A DNA stretch of 64,000 nucleotides, taken from Apoderus coryli (lineage: Eukaryota; Arthropoda; Insecta; Coleoptera; Attelabidae). The notes below the pieces were generated by a model. That model was given only the letters and a program-made list of their open reading frames with translations, was not told the origin of the DNA and did not search any database. The position numbers and the translations under genes are program-made. Shown here piece after piece: positions 14,578 to 27,900 of the stretch (the first letter of the stretch is position 1; each line of letters begins with the position of its first letter). Location: contig OU452200.1 of the NCBI GenBank assembly GCA_911728435.2, forward strand, positions 22,335,715 to 22,399,714. The letters run 5' to 3'.

Positions 14578-14855
14578 GTTATAAAAAAAATGAAAAAAAA
14601 ATAAAAAAAAAAAATTCAAGGAAAAAGAAATGTGTCAAAAAAAAAAAAATTAAAGAAAAAAAAATTAAAAAAAAAAAAATTAAAAAAAAAAAAATGTTGA
14701 AAAAAAAATTAAAAACAAAAATTTAAAAAAAAAAATTTAAAAAAAAAAAATTCAAAAAAAAAATTAAAAAAAAAAAAAAATTTCGAAAAAAAAAATTTTC
14801 AAAAAAAAAAAAAATAAAAAAAAAAATTACAAAAAAATAATTAAAAAAAAAGTAT
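14578..14855. repeat. A-rich low-complexity tract
   Basis: Runs of 7-14 A separated by short T-containing words. An equivalent but shorter tract opens copy 2 (19573-19720) and copy 3 (24949-25105). Length differs freely between copies, as expected for slippage. Consensus quality in such a tract may be poor. Confidence 0.9.
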
Positions 14856-14904
14856 TGCCACAGCTGAAAATCTGAAAATGTTTCTATCTATTATTGAAAA
14901 TAAA

Positions 14905-15465
14905 TAGAAACATTTTTGAGTTACCCCGTAGAAAACCTCTAGGAGCATATAGTTTAACTTTCAAAGAAATCTTGAATTGAAACCAAAAGAAATCAAAAAA
15001 TTATTCAAAATATTACTATTTGACCTTAACAAAATAAAGAAATACATTTTTGATTCACCCTGTATATAAATTTGAGCTTATAGTTTAACTTTTAAAAAAA
15101 TCTTGATTTGAAATCTAAAGAAATCAAAAAATTTTTCAAAATATTACTATTTCACCTTAAAAAAATAAAGAAATACATTTTTGATTCACCCTGTATATAA
15201 ATTTGAGCTTATAGTTTAACTTTTAAAAAAATCTTGATTTGAAATCTAAAGAAATCAAAAAATTATTCAAAATATTACTATTTCACCTTAACAAAATAAA
15301 GAAATACATTTTTGATTCACCCTGTATACAAATTTGAGCTTATAGTTTAACTTTCACAGAAAACTTGAATTGAAATCTAAAGAAATCAAAAAATTCTTCA
15401 AAATATTACTTTTTTGTCCAAAATAATGAAATACATTTTTGACTCACCCCGTATATAAATCTAAA
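14905..15465 (+). repeat. 127-132-bp minisatellite, copy 1 array
   Basis: GATTCACCCTGTATATAA and related words start at 15052, 15183, 15314 and 15441, preceded by a degenerate unit at about 14918. Each unit also carries GAGCTTATAGTTTAACTTT and AAATCTAAAGAAATCAAAAA. The last unit of 127 bp carries TTTTTTGTCCAAAATAATG instead of TTTCACCTTAACAAAATAA. The same terminal variant ends the array in copies 2 and 3. Confidence 0.9.
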
Positions 15466-18400
15466 GCCTATGCTAAAAATTTCTCTTTGAAAGAAAATAT
15501 TACTTTTTTGTTATTGAAAAATTTTATACTAAATACCTACTATAAATATATTAGTTAGGTATTTTAAATCTGCTAGCCTAAATATGGCTGCCTATAATAT
15601 GATTATCATCATTTTATAAACCTACCACATCTGTCTATTTGAAAATCGTTGGTGTTAAATTAACGTTAATAGCGGCGGACGTTAATTTCAGGACTATCTG
15701 TCTATCTATTTTGGCTTCGTTGGTTTGTCATAATTTGGCAGAATTTTTTTCTGACGTTAGTGTCACTTATTTTTGTTTGGTTGACACTTCTAGTTTCACG
15801 TCATAAATAAATAGGTTATATTATGGGGATTGGAGGTTAAAAGTAAACAGTAGTAGTATGCATTGTAACTATATTTGATAAAAATAAACTGTGCTGGCTG
15901 TATCCTACTGAGAAAGGGCAAGAGGCCAATAATAGTTAGTACTCGCTTAGGCGGTAACTTAAAAAAAAAACGAAATAACTTGAAGCATTCAAAATATGGA
16001 CCTACAGGCAAGAGACAGAAATCAATTTGGAAATGGAAATTTGGTGGCCAACATCCGCTAATAATAATAATACGTGGTGTATAAAATAAAAAGTGTAGTT
16101 TAGTCTATATTGATTTGTTGTTTTTACGATTTATAATTTTTGTGTATGTAAATAAAAACATGATAAGTATATGCAGCTGGTTTTCTATCGAAAAATAAGT
16201 ATAGTAACTTAATTTTAGTTAGTTAACTACTTACTATTTACACAGAATATTACTTATTCTGTGCTATTTATATGAATATACATAATGGCTATACATACTT
16301 AAAGACTTAAACTTAACAAAATTACGTACCTATTTTGTTTCATTGAATGTTTTTGGTACATCCAGGATGTCTGTAATTACTTTTTGAACAAAAACAGACA
16401 TAAGTAGGTATTCGGCACCTAGTAATATGTGAAAGTAGGTACCTACAACCAATAGGTTCACCTGAAGTAACGTTTAATTTAGTTTCAAGCAAATCTAAAT
16501 AATAATAATAGGTAATAATAATAATGTACCTACCTACCGATGTTGCCCTCATAATAGAAAATTTAATTAGATAGCTTTTCCTCGGTACAGTAGGTATAAC
16601 TTGAAAAATGGATTCAAGTTTGCTCTAAAGTAAGAAATAAAACACTAAGATATTGTTATTGAAATAAATCTAATGTCCATTGAGTAAGAATAGTTTAAAG
16701 TCGATAGGTATTAAATTCTTGTTATGGTTCTTGTAAAGTTTTTATTGAGTATAGATGCTTTTCAGTGGTGGTTAGAGATTCAGACGTCTATCTGGTAGTT
16801 TGAGGAGTGCCTTCGTATGCTGAAAAGGTGTATATGGTAAGATTTAATTGTGATAATATGTTGTAAATATTTTACCTAGCATGTAGGTGAAAGATTCACG
16901 TCATTCGTTACTGGTAACACATGAACTAAAACCTCTCCTTTTATGAACCCAATGTTTGCATATATGTTGTAAAACTAATGTGGAAAATGAGCCATGTTAT
17001 TTATTTTTTTGTATATGTATATTGTAATATTTTTGGGAATTATTGTATTTACGTTGTTGTACTATAGACAGTTTAGTAGACCATAATTATAATGACAGAT
17101 GGATTTATGTTATAATTTGACACTATGGACATTCTCTACTTCTTTGGATTATGGATGTTTATGGTTATGATATGTTGTGCGGATTTTTGCAAAACTATTC
17201 AGGTAGGGTGACTGATGACGGAGTATAGCGGCGTTGCCATATTATTGCTACAGATTTTGTTCAATCTTCAATCGGTACCAAAAGACGTCATCCTATCATA
17301 GGTTACAACTCAGGCACATATTGTTCGACTCTAACTTCACACACTTTTTTGTTCTGTAAAAGGAACGTGCGTTTAAAATAGGTGAGTGAAAATTGCTACT
17401 CCTCGTTGTTGTGAAATGAGATTTAAAGATTAATACTTGTTCAATGCAATTTACGTTATTCTTTTTATAGGATTGTTACTAAAAATATACGAAATTGCAT
17501 GTCCCATATGCTTTTCTAAGAATATAGTCATGAAAATGGCTTTCAAAATAAATCGACAAATTCCAATATAGTTGCACCTCTAGTTTCACGTCATAATTTG
17601 GCAGAATTTTTTTCTGACGTTAGTGTCACTTATTTTTGTTTGGTTGACACTTCTAGGTCACGTCATAATTTGGTTTTATTTGTGTACATTAATAGCCTAA
17701 CAGTTTTCAATTCCTATCAACATGTTGTTAAGTTGTATTGTTAGAAAATGGTTATTAAAAGTATTTGTAGTAAATTTAGAAGCTGCCATTGTATATTTGA
17801 ATTAATTTTAGTGAGAATTTGTTAATACCTAACCCAAACTGACACTATCAACAAAATAGGCGTTCAAAATGTGGACATACAGCCGTTTGTCGACTATAAA
17901 GTGATCAACAACGAAGCTCTGCTCAGGCGACATAAACAAAATCATGATTTGGTGTTTACAAATTATGAAATTTCGTTCGGTTTATTATAATATTTTCAGT
18001 GTGTGTAGGTTATACCTATTAATATACCAATGTTTTTAAAATGTGTGTAATGATGTCGCCCGTAGCCCAAATTTAGTTTATTTATATAGTTAAATTACCT
18101 ATGCAACTAACACAAAACTGTGTTGTATTTGTAGTTTAAGGAATTTTAATTACTGTGTATTTTGAAATAAAAACATTCAGCAAGTAAGCGTAGTTATAGG
18201 TACGTGATTTTCTATGTATAAGATAAATAAGTAGCAGTTTCAATTTTACTATAGGTAGTTTTTTATTCCTTACTTCTATTTATAATGGATACCTATTATA
18301 GGTGTATATGGCTACTTATTTAATATCCGGTACAAAATCACATATCTATATTTAGTTTCATTGAAAGTTTTTAGTATACCTTCTACTTGAAATTTTTGTA

Positions 18401-19774
18401 ACAAAAACAGTAATGACAGAACTGAATCGGTACTTACTTTGTTGTTTAATATAACCTTCATTACGTATTTGAAGTAGGTAGGTAGCTACCATTTCTATTT
18501 TCACTTAATGGTAGTTACATTTATTAGGTATTCTACCTACCTCTGTGTTTGCAAAAGGTACGATTTCACTGTAATTAGATATTGTTGTTGTTTTGATCAT
18601 AATATAGGTAGGTAACAGCAACAACGAATGTATTACATTGTGTAGTAGTAGCACCGTAGATATAAAAATCGTAGTCGTAGTATATTTTCGATGGTAGTAG
18701 GTAGGTAGTTAGTAGCCTAAAATAAAGAATTTATGTACAATACTTAATGTGCAATGTTTACTCATAATTTGTGTTCATTGTTGTTGTTCTCTGCGGAAGT
18801 TTATGAGTGGCAGTTTAATTTTACTATAGGTAGTTTTTTATTCCTTACTTCTATTTATATGGATACCTATTATAGGTATATGGCTACTTATTTAATAATC
18901 ACATATCTATATTTAGTTTCATTGAAAGTTTTTGTAACAAATTAACAGTAATGACAGAACTGAATCGGTACCAAAAGACGTCAGGTTACAACAATACATA
19001 ACAATAACTTATGTCAGATTGATGGATGTACGAAGTTTCGAAGATTTTCCAACATTTTTAGTTTATAATTAAAAATGTAATAAAGGGCCGTACCATACCG
19101 TAAAAGTGCACTCCCGTGTTTAGAACAGTGCCTAGTATAAATCAAAATGCTTTTATTGTATGTGTGGATGTTGCAAAAAGGTAAATTTATTGATTTAGTA
19201 GTAGCATTTTTTGCAGTTTTGTGCTGTTGTTTTCTTGAATTTCCTCGTAGAAAAAGTTATTCGCCTCCTTCTCACACTTTAATTTCGTTTCTGCAGAGGT
19301 ATATAAATGATTAAAATACATAATTTTAATGCATTGAATCAGCTTTAATATATAATATAGCCTATACCAGTCTTAAAAAACTAAAGTTTCGATATAAATA
19401 TAGCTGGGGCCATGCCTTCGGCATGGCGAGATGCCAACTTGCACGCAAATCAGTCGTTTTTTTCCCAATTTTAGAAAGAAACGCGAACATCACGTTTTAT
19501 TATATATTAACAAGAAATCCCTTTGGGATTTCCCAGTCGTTGTGTGGTAGTTTTGTCTATGAAAAAAGTCATTGAGGGTTATAAAAAAAAAATGAAAAAA
19601 AAAATCAAGAAAAAAAATTTCAAGGAAAAAAATGTTTCTATTATTAAAAAAAAAAATTAAAAAAAAAAAATTAAAAAAAAAAAATTTAAAAAAAAAAATA
19701 ATTCAAAAATTAATTAAAAAAAAGTATTGTCAGAGCTGAAAATCTGAAAATGTTTCTATCTATTATTAAAAATA

Positions 19775-20725
19775 AATAGAAACATTTTTGAGTTACCCCG
19801 TAGAAAACCTCTAGGAGCATACAGTTTAACTTTCAAAGAAATCTTCAATTGAAACCCAAAGAAATCAAAAAATTATTCAAAATATTACTTTTTTGACCAT
19901 AACAAAATAAAGAAATACATTTTTGATTCACCCTGTATATATATTTGACCTTATAGTTTAACTTTCACAGAAAACTTGATTTGAAATCTAAACAAACCAA
20001 AAAATTATTCAAAATATTACTTTTTTGACCATAACAAAATAAAGACATACATTTTTGATTCACCCTGTATATAAATTTGAGCTTATAGTTTAACTTTCAC
20101 AGAAAACTTGATTTGAAATCTAAAGAAATCAAAATATTATGCAAAATATTACTTTTTTGACCTTAGCAAATTAAAGAAATACATTTTTGATTCACCCAGT
20201 ATATAAATTTGAGCTTATAGTTTAACTTTTAAAAAAATCTTCATTTTAAATCTAAAGAAATCAAAAAATTCTTCAAAATATTACTTTTTTGTCCAAAATA
20301 ATGAAATACATTTTTGATTCACCCTGTATATAAATTTGAGCTTATAGTTTAACTTTCAAAAAAATCTTGATTTGAAATCTAAAGAAATCAAAAAATTATT
20401 CAGAATATTACTATTTCACCTTAACAAAATAAAGAAATACATTTTTGATTCACCCTGTATATAAATTTGAGCTTATAGTTTAACTTTCAAAAAAATCTTG
20501 ATTTGAAATTTAAAGAAATCAAAAAATTATTCAAAATATTACTATTTGCCCTTAACAAAATAAAGAAATACATTTTTGATTCACCCCGTATATAAATTTG
20601 AGCTTATAGTTTAACTTTCACAGAAAACTTGAATTGAAATCTAAAGAAATCAAAAAATTCTTCAAAATATTACTTTTTTGTCCAAAATAATGAAATACAT
20701 TTTTGACTCACCCCGTATATAAATC
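19775..20725 (+). repeat. 127-132-bp minisatellite, copy 2 array
   Basis: Unit starts at 19925, 20057, 20189, 20316, 20447, 20578 and 20705, with a degenerate first unit at about 19794. About eight units, twice the number in copy 1. Confidence 0.9.
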
Positions 20726-22246
20726 TAAAGCCTATGCTAAAAATTTCTCTTTTAAAGAAAATATTACTTTTTTGTTATTGAAAAATTTTATACTAAATAC
20801 CTACTATAAATATATTAGTTAGGTATTTTAAATCTGCTAGCCTAAAAATGGCTGCTTATAATATGATTATCATCATTTTATAAACCTACCACATCTGTCT
20901 ATTTGAAAATCGTTGGTGTTAAATGAACGTTAACGTTAATAGCGGCGGACGTTAATTTTAGGACTATCTGTCTATCTATTTTGGCTTCGTTGGTTTGTCA
21001 TAGTTTGGCAGAATTTTTTTCTGACGTTAGTGTCACTTATTTTTGTTTGGTTGACACTTCTAGTTTCACGTCATAAATAAATAGGTTATATTATGGGGCT
21101 TGGAGGTTAAAAGTAAACAGTAGTAGTATGCATTGTAACTATATTTGATAAAAATAAACTGTGCTGGCTGTATCCTACTGAGAAAGGGCAAGAGGCCAAT
21201 AATAGTTAGTACTCGCTTAGGCGGTAACTTAAAAAAAAAAAACGAAATAACTTGAAGCATTCAAAATATGGACCTACAGGCAAGAGACAGAAATCAATTT
21301 GGAAATGGAAATTTGGTGGCCAACATCCGCTAATAATAATAATATGTGGTGTATAAAATAAAAAGTGTAGTTTAGTCTATATTGATTTGTTGTTTTTACG
21401 ATTTATAATTTTTGTGTATTTAAATAAAAACATGATAAGTACATGCAGCTGGTTTTCTATCGAAAAATAAGGATAGTAACTTAATTTTAGTTAGTTAACT
21501 ACTTACTATTTACACAGAATATTACTTATTCTGTGCTATGTATTACTTATTATTATTTACGTACCTATTTTGTTTCATTGAATGTTTTTGGTACATCCAG
21601 GATGTCTGTAATTACTTTTTGAACAAAAACAGACATAAGTAGGTATTCGGCACCTAGTAATATGTGAAAGTAGGTACCTACAACCAATAGGTTCACCTGA
21701 AGTAACGTTTAATTTAGTTTCAAGCAAATCTAAATAATAATAATAGGTAATAATAATAATGTACCTACCTACCGATGTTGCCCTCATAATAGAAAATTTA
21801 ATTAGATAGCTTTTCCTCGGTACAGTAGGTATAACTTGAAAAATGGATTCAAGTTTGCTCTAAAGTAAGAAATAAAACACTAAGATATTGTTATTGAAAT
21901 AAATCTAATGTCCATTGAGTAAGAATAGTTTAAAGTCGATAGGTATTAAATTCTTGTTATGGTTCTTGTAAAGTTTTTATTGAGTATAGATGCTTTTCAG
22001 TGGTGGTTAGAGATTCAGACGTCTATCTGGTAGTTTGAGGAGTGCCTTCGTATGCTGAAAAGGTGTATATGGTAAGATTTAATTGTGATAATATGTTGTA
22101 AATATTTTACCTAGCATGTAGGTGAAAGATTCACGTCATTCGTAACTGGTAACACATGAACTAAAACCTCTCCTTTTATGAACCCAATGTTTGCATATAT
22201 GTTGTAAAACTAATGTGGAAAATGAGCCATGTTATTTATTTTTTGT

Positions 22247-22421
22247 ATCCTCTCTCTTGGTATCGTATTTTGAGTTTTTCCTACAAATAATGGTAAGTTA
22301 AGTCGTTGCGGAATGTCAACAAATAATTTCATCAAAGTGTACGGTGATAACCCGATTTTATATAATTGTACACTTACCTGCCGGTATATATTCTTTTTCA
22401 ATTTCCATTCTGTCTTTTACA
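22247..22421. other. Segment of about 175 bp present only in duplicon copy 2
   Basis: Copy 1 reads from TTTATTTTTTTGTAT into TAATATTTTTGG almost directly (about 17010-17030). Copy 2 has about 175 bp between the same words, starting CCTCTCTCTTGG and ending CTTTTACAG. No terminal inverted repeat or clear target duplication was seen. It may be an insertion in copy 2 or a deletion in copy 1; the equivalent part of copy 3 is missing, so the direction is undecided. Confidence 0.6.
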
Positions 22422-24948
22422 GTAATATTTTTGGAAATTATTGTATTTACGTTGTTGTACTATAGACAGTTTAGTAGACCATAATTATAATGACAGATGG
22501 ATTTATGTTATAATTTGACATTATGGACATTCTCTACTTCTTTGGATTATGGATGTTTATGGTTATGATATGTTGTGCGGATTTTTGCAAAACTATTCAG
22601 GTCGGGTGACTGATGACGGAGTATAGCGGCGTTGCCATATTATTGCTCCAGATTTTGTTCAATCTTTAATCGGTACCAAAAGACGTCATCCTATCCATAG
22701 GTTACAACTCAGGCACATATTGTTCGACTCTAACTTCACACACTTTTTTGTTCTGTAAAAGGAACGTGCGTTTAAAATAGGTGAGTGAAAATTGCTACTC
22801 CTCGTTGTTGTGAAATGAGATTTAAAGATTAATACTTGTTCAATGCAATTTACGTTATTCTTTTTATAGGATTGTTACTAAAAATATACGAAATTGCATG
22901 TCCCATATGCTTTTCTAAGAATATAGTCATGAAAATGGCTTTCAAAATAAATCGACAAATTCCAATATAGTTGCACCTCTAGTTTCACGTCATAATTTGG
23001 CAGAATTTTTTTCTGACGTTAGTGTCACTTATTTTTGTTTGGTTGACACTTCTAGGTCACGTCATAATTTGGTTTTATTTGTGTACATTAATAGCCTAAC
23101 AGTTTTCAATTCCTATCAACATGTTGTTAAATTGTATTGTTATAAAATGGTTATTAAAAGTATTTGTAGTAAATTTAGAAGGTAGATTTTGAAGTAATTT
23201 TAGTGAGAAATTGTTAATACCTAACCCAAACTGACACTATCAACAAAATAGGCGTTCAAAATGTGGACATACAGCCGTTTGTTTAAATTATGTGGACTAT
23301 ACAGTGACCAACGAAGCTCTGCTCAGGCGACATAAACAAAATCATGATTGGGTGTTTAGAAATTATGAAATTTCGTTCGGTTTATTATAATATTTTCAGT
23401 GTGTGTAGGTTATACCTATTAATATACCAATGTTTTTAAAATGTGTGTGATGATGTCGCCCGTAGCTCAAATTTAGTTTATTTATATAGTTAAATTACCT
23501 ATGCACCTAACACAAAACTGTTTTGTATTTGTAGTTTAAGGAATTTTAATTATTGTGTATTTTGAAATAAAAACATTCAGCAAGTAAGCGTAGTTATAGG
23601 TACGTGATTTTCTAGGTATAAGATAAATAAGTAGCAGTTTAATTTTACTATAGGTAGTTTTTTATTCCTTACTTCTATTTATAATGGATACCTATTATAG
23701 GTGTATATGGCTACTTATTTAATTACGGTACAAAATCACATATCTATATTTAGTTTCATTGAAAGTTTTTAGTATACCTACTACTTGGAATTTTTCTAAG
23801 AAAAACAGTAATGACAGAACTGAATCGGTACTTACTTGCATTGATTGCAATAGGTATATTTCTGTTTCTATAACTTTGTTGTTTAATATAACCTTCATTA
23901 CGTATTTGAAGTAGGTACATTTATTAGGTATTCTACCTATGTCTGTGTTTGCAAAAAGTACGATTTCACTGTAATTAGATATTGTTGTTGTTTTGATCAT
24001 ACTATAGGTAGGTAACAGCAACAACGAATGTATTACATTGTGTAGTAGTAGCACCGTAGATATAAAAATCGTAGTCGTAGTATATTTTCGATGGTAGTAG
24101 GTAGGTAGTTAGTAGCCTAAAATATAAAATATTATGTAAAATAATTACTGTGCAATGTTTACTCATAATTTGTGTTCATTGTTGTTGTTGTTCTCTGCGG
24201 AAGTTTATGAGTGGCAGTTTAATTTTACTATAGGTAGTTTTTTATTCCTTACTTCTATTTATATGGATACCTATTATAGGTATATGGCTACTTATTTAAT
24301 ACGGTACAAAATCACATATCTATATTTAGTTTCATTGAAAGTTTTTGTAACAAATTAACAGTAATGACAGAACTGAATCGGTACCAAAAGACGTCAGGTT
24401 ACAACAATACATAACAATAAATTATGTCAGATTGATGGATGTACGAAGTTTCGAAGATTTTCCAACGTACCATGCCGTAAAAGTGCACTCCCGTGTTTAG
24501 AACAGTGCCTAGTATAAATCAAAAGGCTTTTATTGTATGTGTGGATGTTGCAAAAAGGTAAATTTATTGATTTAGTAGTAGCATTTTTTGCAGTTTTGTA
24601 CTGTTGTTTTCTTGAATTTCCTCGTAGAAAAAGTTATTCACTTCCTTCTCACACTTTAATTTCGTTTCTGCAGAGATATATATATATGATTAAAATACAT
24701 AATTTTAATGCATTCAATCAGCTTTGATATATAGCCTATACCAGTCTTAAAAAACTAAAGTTTCGATATAAATATAGCTGGGGCAACGCCTCCGGCGTGG
24801 CGAGATGCCAACTTGCACGCAAATCATGCGTTTTTTTCCCAATTTTAGAAAGAAACGCGAAACACACGTTTTATAAGTATTAACAAGAAATCCCTTTGGG
24901 ATTTCCCAGTCGTTGTGTGGTAGTTTTATCTATGAAAAAAGTCATTGA

Positions 24949-27900
24949 GGGTTATAAAAAACATGAAAAAAAAAATCAAGAAAAAAAATTTTAAGGAAAA
25001 AAATGTTTTTATTATTAAAAAAAAAATCAAAAAAAAAATTTAAAAAAAAAAATTAAAAAAAAAAAATTTTCAAAAAAAATAATTCAAAAATTAATTAAAA
25101 AAAAGTATTGCCAGAGCTGAAATTCTGAAAATGTTTCTATCTATTATTGAAAATAAATAGAAACATTTTTGAGTTACCCCGTAGATAACCTCTAGGAGCA
25201 TATAGTTTAACTTTCAAAGAAATCTTCAATTGAAACCCAAAGAAATCAAAAAATTATTCAAAATATTACTTTTTTGACCGTAACAAATTAAAGAAATACA
25301 TTTCTGATTCACCCCGTATATAAATTTGAGCTTATAGTTTAACTTTCACAGAAAACTTAATTTGAAATCTACAGAACTCAAAATATTATGCATAATATTA
25401 CTTTTTTGACCATAACAAAATAAAGACATACATTTTTGATTAACCCTGTATATATATTTGACCTTATAGTTTAACTTTTAAAAAAATCTTGATTTGAAAT
25501 CTAAAGAAATCAAAAAATTATTCAAAATATTACTATTTCACCTTAACAAAATAAAGAAATACATTTTTGATTCACCCTGTATATAAATTTGAGCTTATAG
25601 TTTAACTTTCAAAAAATCTTGATTTGAAATCTAAAGAAATCAAAAAATTATTCAAAATATTACTATTTCACCTTAACAAAATAAAGAAATACATTTTTGA
25701 TTCACCCTGTATATAAGTTTGAGCTAATAGTTTAACTTTCAAAAAATCTTGATTTGAAATCTAAAGAAATTAAAAAATTCTTCAAAATATTACTTTTTTG
25801 TCCAAAATAATAAAATACATTTTTGATTCACCCTGTATATAAATTTGAGCTTATAGTTTAACTTTTATAAAATCTTGATTTGAAATCTAAAGAAATCAAA
25901 AAATTATTCAAAATATTACTATTTCACCTTAACAAAATAAAGAAATACATTTTTGATTCACCCTGTATATAAATTTGAGCTTATAGTTTAACTTTTAAAA
26001 AAATCTTGATTTGAAATCTAAAGAAATCAAAAAATTATTCAAAATATTACTATTTCACCTTAACAAAATAAAGAAATACATTTTTGATTCACCCTGTATA
26101 TAAGTTTGAGCTTATAGTTTAACTTTCAAAAAATCTTGATTTGAAATCTAAAGAAATCAAAAAATTATTCAAAATATTACTATTTCACCTTAACAAAATA
26201 AAGAAATACATTTTTGATTCACCCTGTATATAAGTTTGAGCTAATAGTTTAACTTTCAAAAAATCTTGATTTGAAATCTAAAGAAATCAAAAAATTCTTC
26301 AAAATATTACTTTTTTGTCCAAAATAATGAAATACATTTTTGATTCACCCTTTATATAAATTTGAGCTTATAGTTTAACTTTTAAAAAATCTTGATTTGA
26401 AATCTAAAGATATCAAAAAATTATTCAAAATATTACTATTTCACCTTAACAAAATAAAGAAATACATTTTTGATTCACCCTGTATATAAATTTGAGCTTA
26501 TAGTTTAACTTTCAAAAAATCTTGATTTGAAATCTAAAGAAATCAAAAAATTATTCAAAATATTACTATTTCACCTTAACAAAGTAAAGAAATACATTTT
26601 TGATTCACCCTGTATATAAATTTGAGCTTATAGTTTAACTTTTAAAAAAATCTTGATTTGAAATCTAAAGAAATCAAAAAGTTATTCAAAATATTACTAT
26701 TTCACCTTAACAAAATAAAGAAGTACATTTTTGATTCACCCTGTATATAAATTTGAGCTTATAGTTTAACTTTTAAAAAAATCTTGATTTGAAATCTAAA
26801 GAAATCAAAAAATTATTCAAAATATTACTATTTCACCTTAACAAAATAAAGAAATACATTTTTGATTCACCCTGTATATAAATTTGAGCTTATAGTTTAC
26901 CTTTCAAAAAATCTTGATTTGAAATCTAAAGAAATCAAAAAATTATTCAAAATATTACTATTTCACCTTAACAAAATAAAGAAATACATTTTTGATTCAC
27001 CCTGTATATAAATTTGAGCTTATAGTTTAACTTTCAAAAAATCTTGATTTGAAATCTAAAGAAATCAAAAAATTATTCAAAATATTACTATTTCACCTTA
27101 ACAAAATAAAGAAATACATTTTTGATTCACCCTGTATATAAGTTTGAGCTAATAGTTTAACTTTCAAAAAATCTTGATTTGAAATCTAAAGAAATTAAAA
27201 AATTCTTCAAAATATTACTTTTTTGTCCAAAATAATGAAATACATTTTTGATTCACCCTGTATATAAATTTGAGCTTATAGTTTAACTTTTAAAAAATCT
27301 TGATTTGAAATCTAAAGAAATCAAAAAATTATTCAAAATATTACTATTTCACCTTAACAAAATAAAGAAATACATTTTTGATTCACCCTGTATATAAATT
27401 TGAGCTTATAGTTTAACTTTTAAAAAAATCTTGATTTGAAATCTAAAGAAATCAAAAAGTTATTCAAAATATTACTATTTCACCTTAACAAAATAAAGAA
27501 ATACATTTTTGATTCACCCTGTATATAAATTTGAGCTTATAGTTTAACTTTTAAAAAAATCTTGATTTGAAATCTAAAGAAATCAAAAAATTCTTCAAAA
27601 TATTACTTTTTTGTCCATAAAATTAAACAAATACATTTTTGACTCACTCCGTATTTAAATTTAAAGTGTATGCTAAAAATTTCTAATAATTTAAAAGTTT
27701 TTCAATTGCAATCTGAAAAAAAAGTTAAATGTGCACAATCAATAATACATTCAAAAATGAACTGGGATCACTTTGTGTATAACTACACTACGTAAAAAAA
27801 CACCCCTGTATATACTGAAACTCATAAAAAAATTAAATTTTTTACTTTAGACAAAATTAAAGAGCATCGAAAATTGTCTTATTCCATAGAAGAAGTTATG

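Larger units (their letters stand above)
14576..19572 (+). repeat. 5-kb duplicon, copy 1
   Basis: First of three tandem copies, each opening with GAGGGTTATAAAAA and closing with GTCATT just before the next GAGGGTTATA. Order: A-rich tract (14578-14855), a stem of AAATGTTTCTAT (14876) with ATAGAAACATTT (14904), about four minisatellite units to 15465, then a body of about 4.1 kb. The body has two internal direct repeats: one of about 75 bp around TGACGTTAGTGTCAC (15730 and 17589), and one of about 130-170 bp around ACTATAGGTAGTTTTTTATT (18245 and 18824). It ends with two short hairpins, CCATGCC/GGCATGG near 19410 and GAAATCCC/GGGATTTC near 19525. Only small chance ORFs are present. Function unknown. 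Confidence 0.9.
19573..24948 (+). repeat. 5-kb duplicon, copy 2
   Basis: Second tandem copy with the same order as copy 1. Large blocks are identical or nearly so: the 70-codon chance frame at 16340-16552 is repeated without change at 21575-21787. Differences are a longer minisatellite (19775-20725), an alteration near 21540, and an extra segment of about 175 bp at 22247-22421. High identity implies a recent duplication or gene conversion. No coding function is visible. Confidence 0.9.

Noticed and set aside
14578..14855. Poly(A) tail of a retroposon
   Set aside because: The tract is the start of a unit repeated three times in tandem and is interrupted low-complexity DNA, not a single tail.
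16340..21787. Identical 70-codon frames at 16340-16552 and 21575-21787
   Set aside because: Identity reflects the recent segmental duplication, not protein constraint. The sequence is full of TAGGTA-type repeats.
23719..24054. 111-codon minus-strand ORF in duplicon copy 2
   Set aside because: Not kept open in copies 1 and 3, low-complexity composition, and it crosses an internal direct repeat; judged chance.
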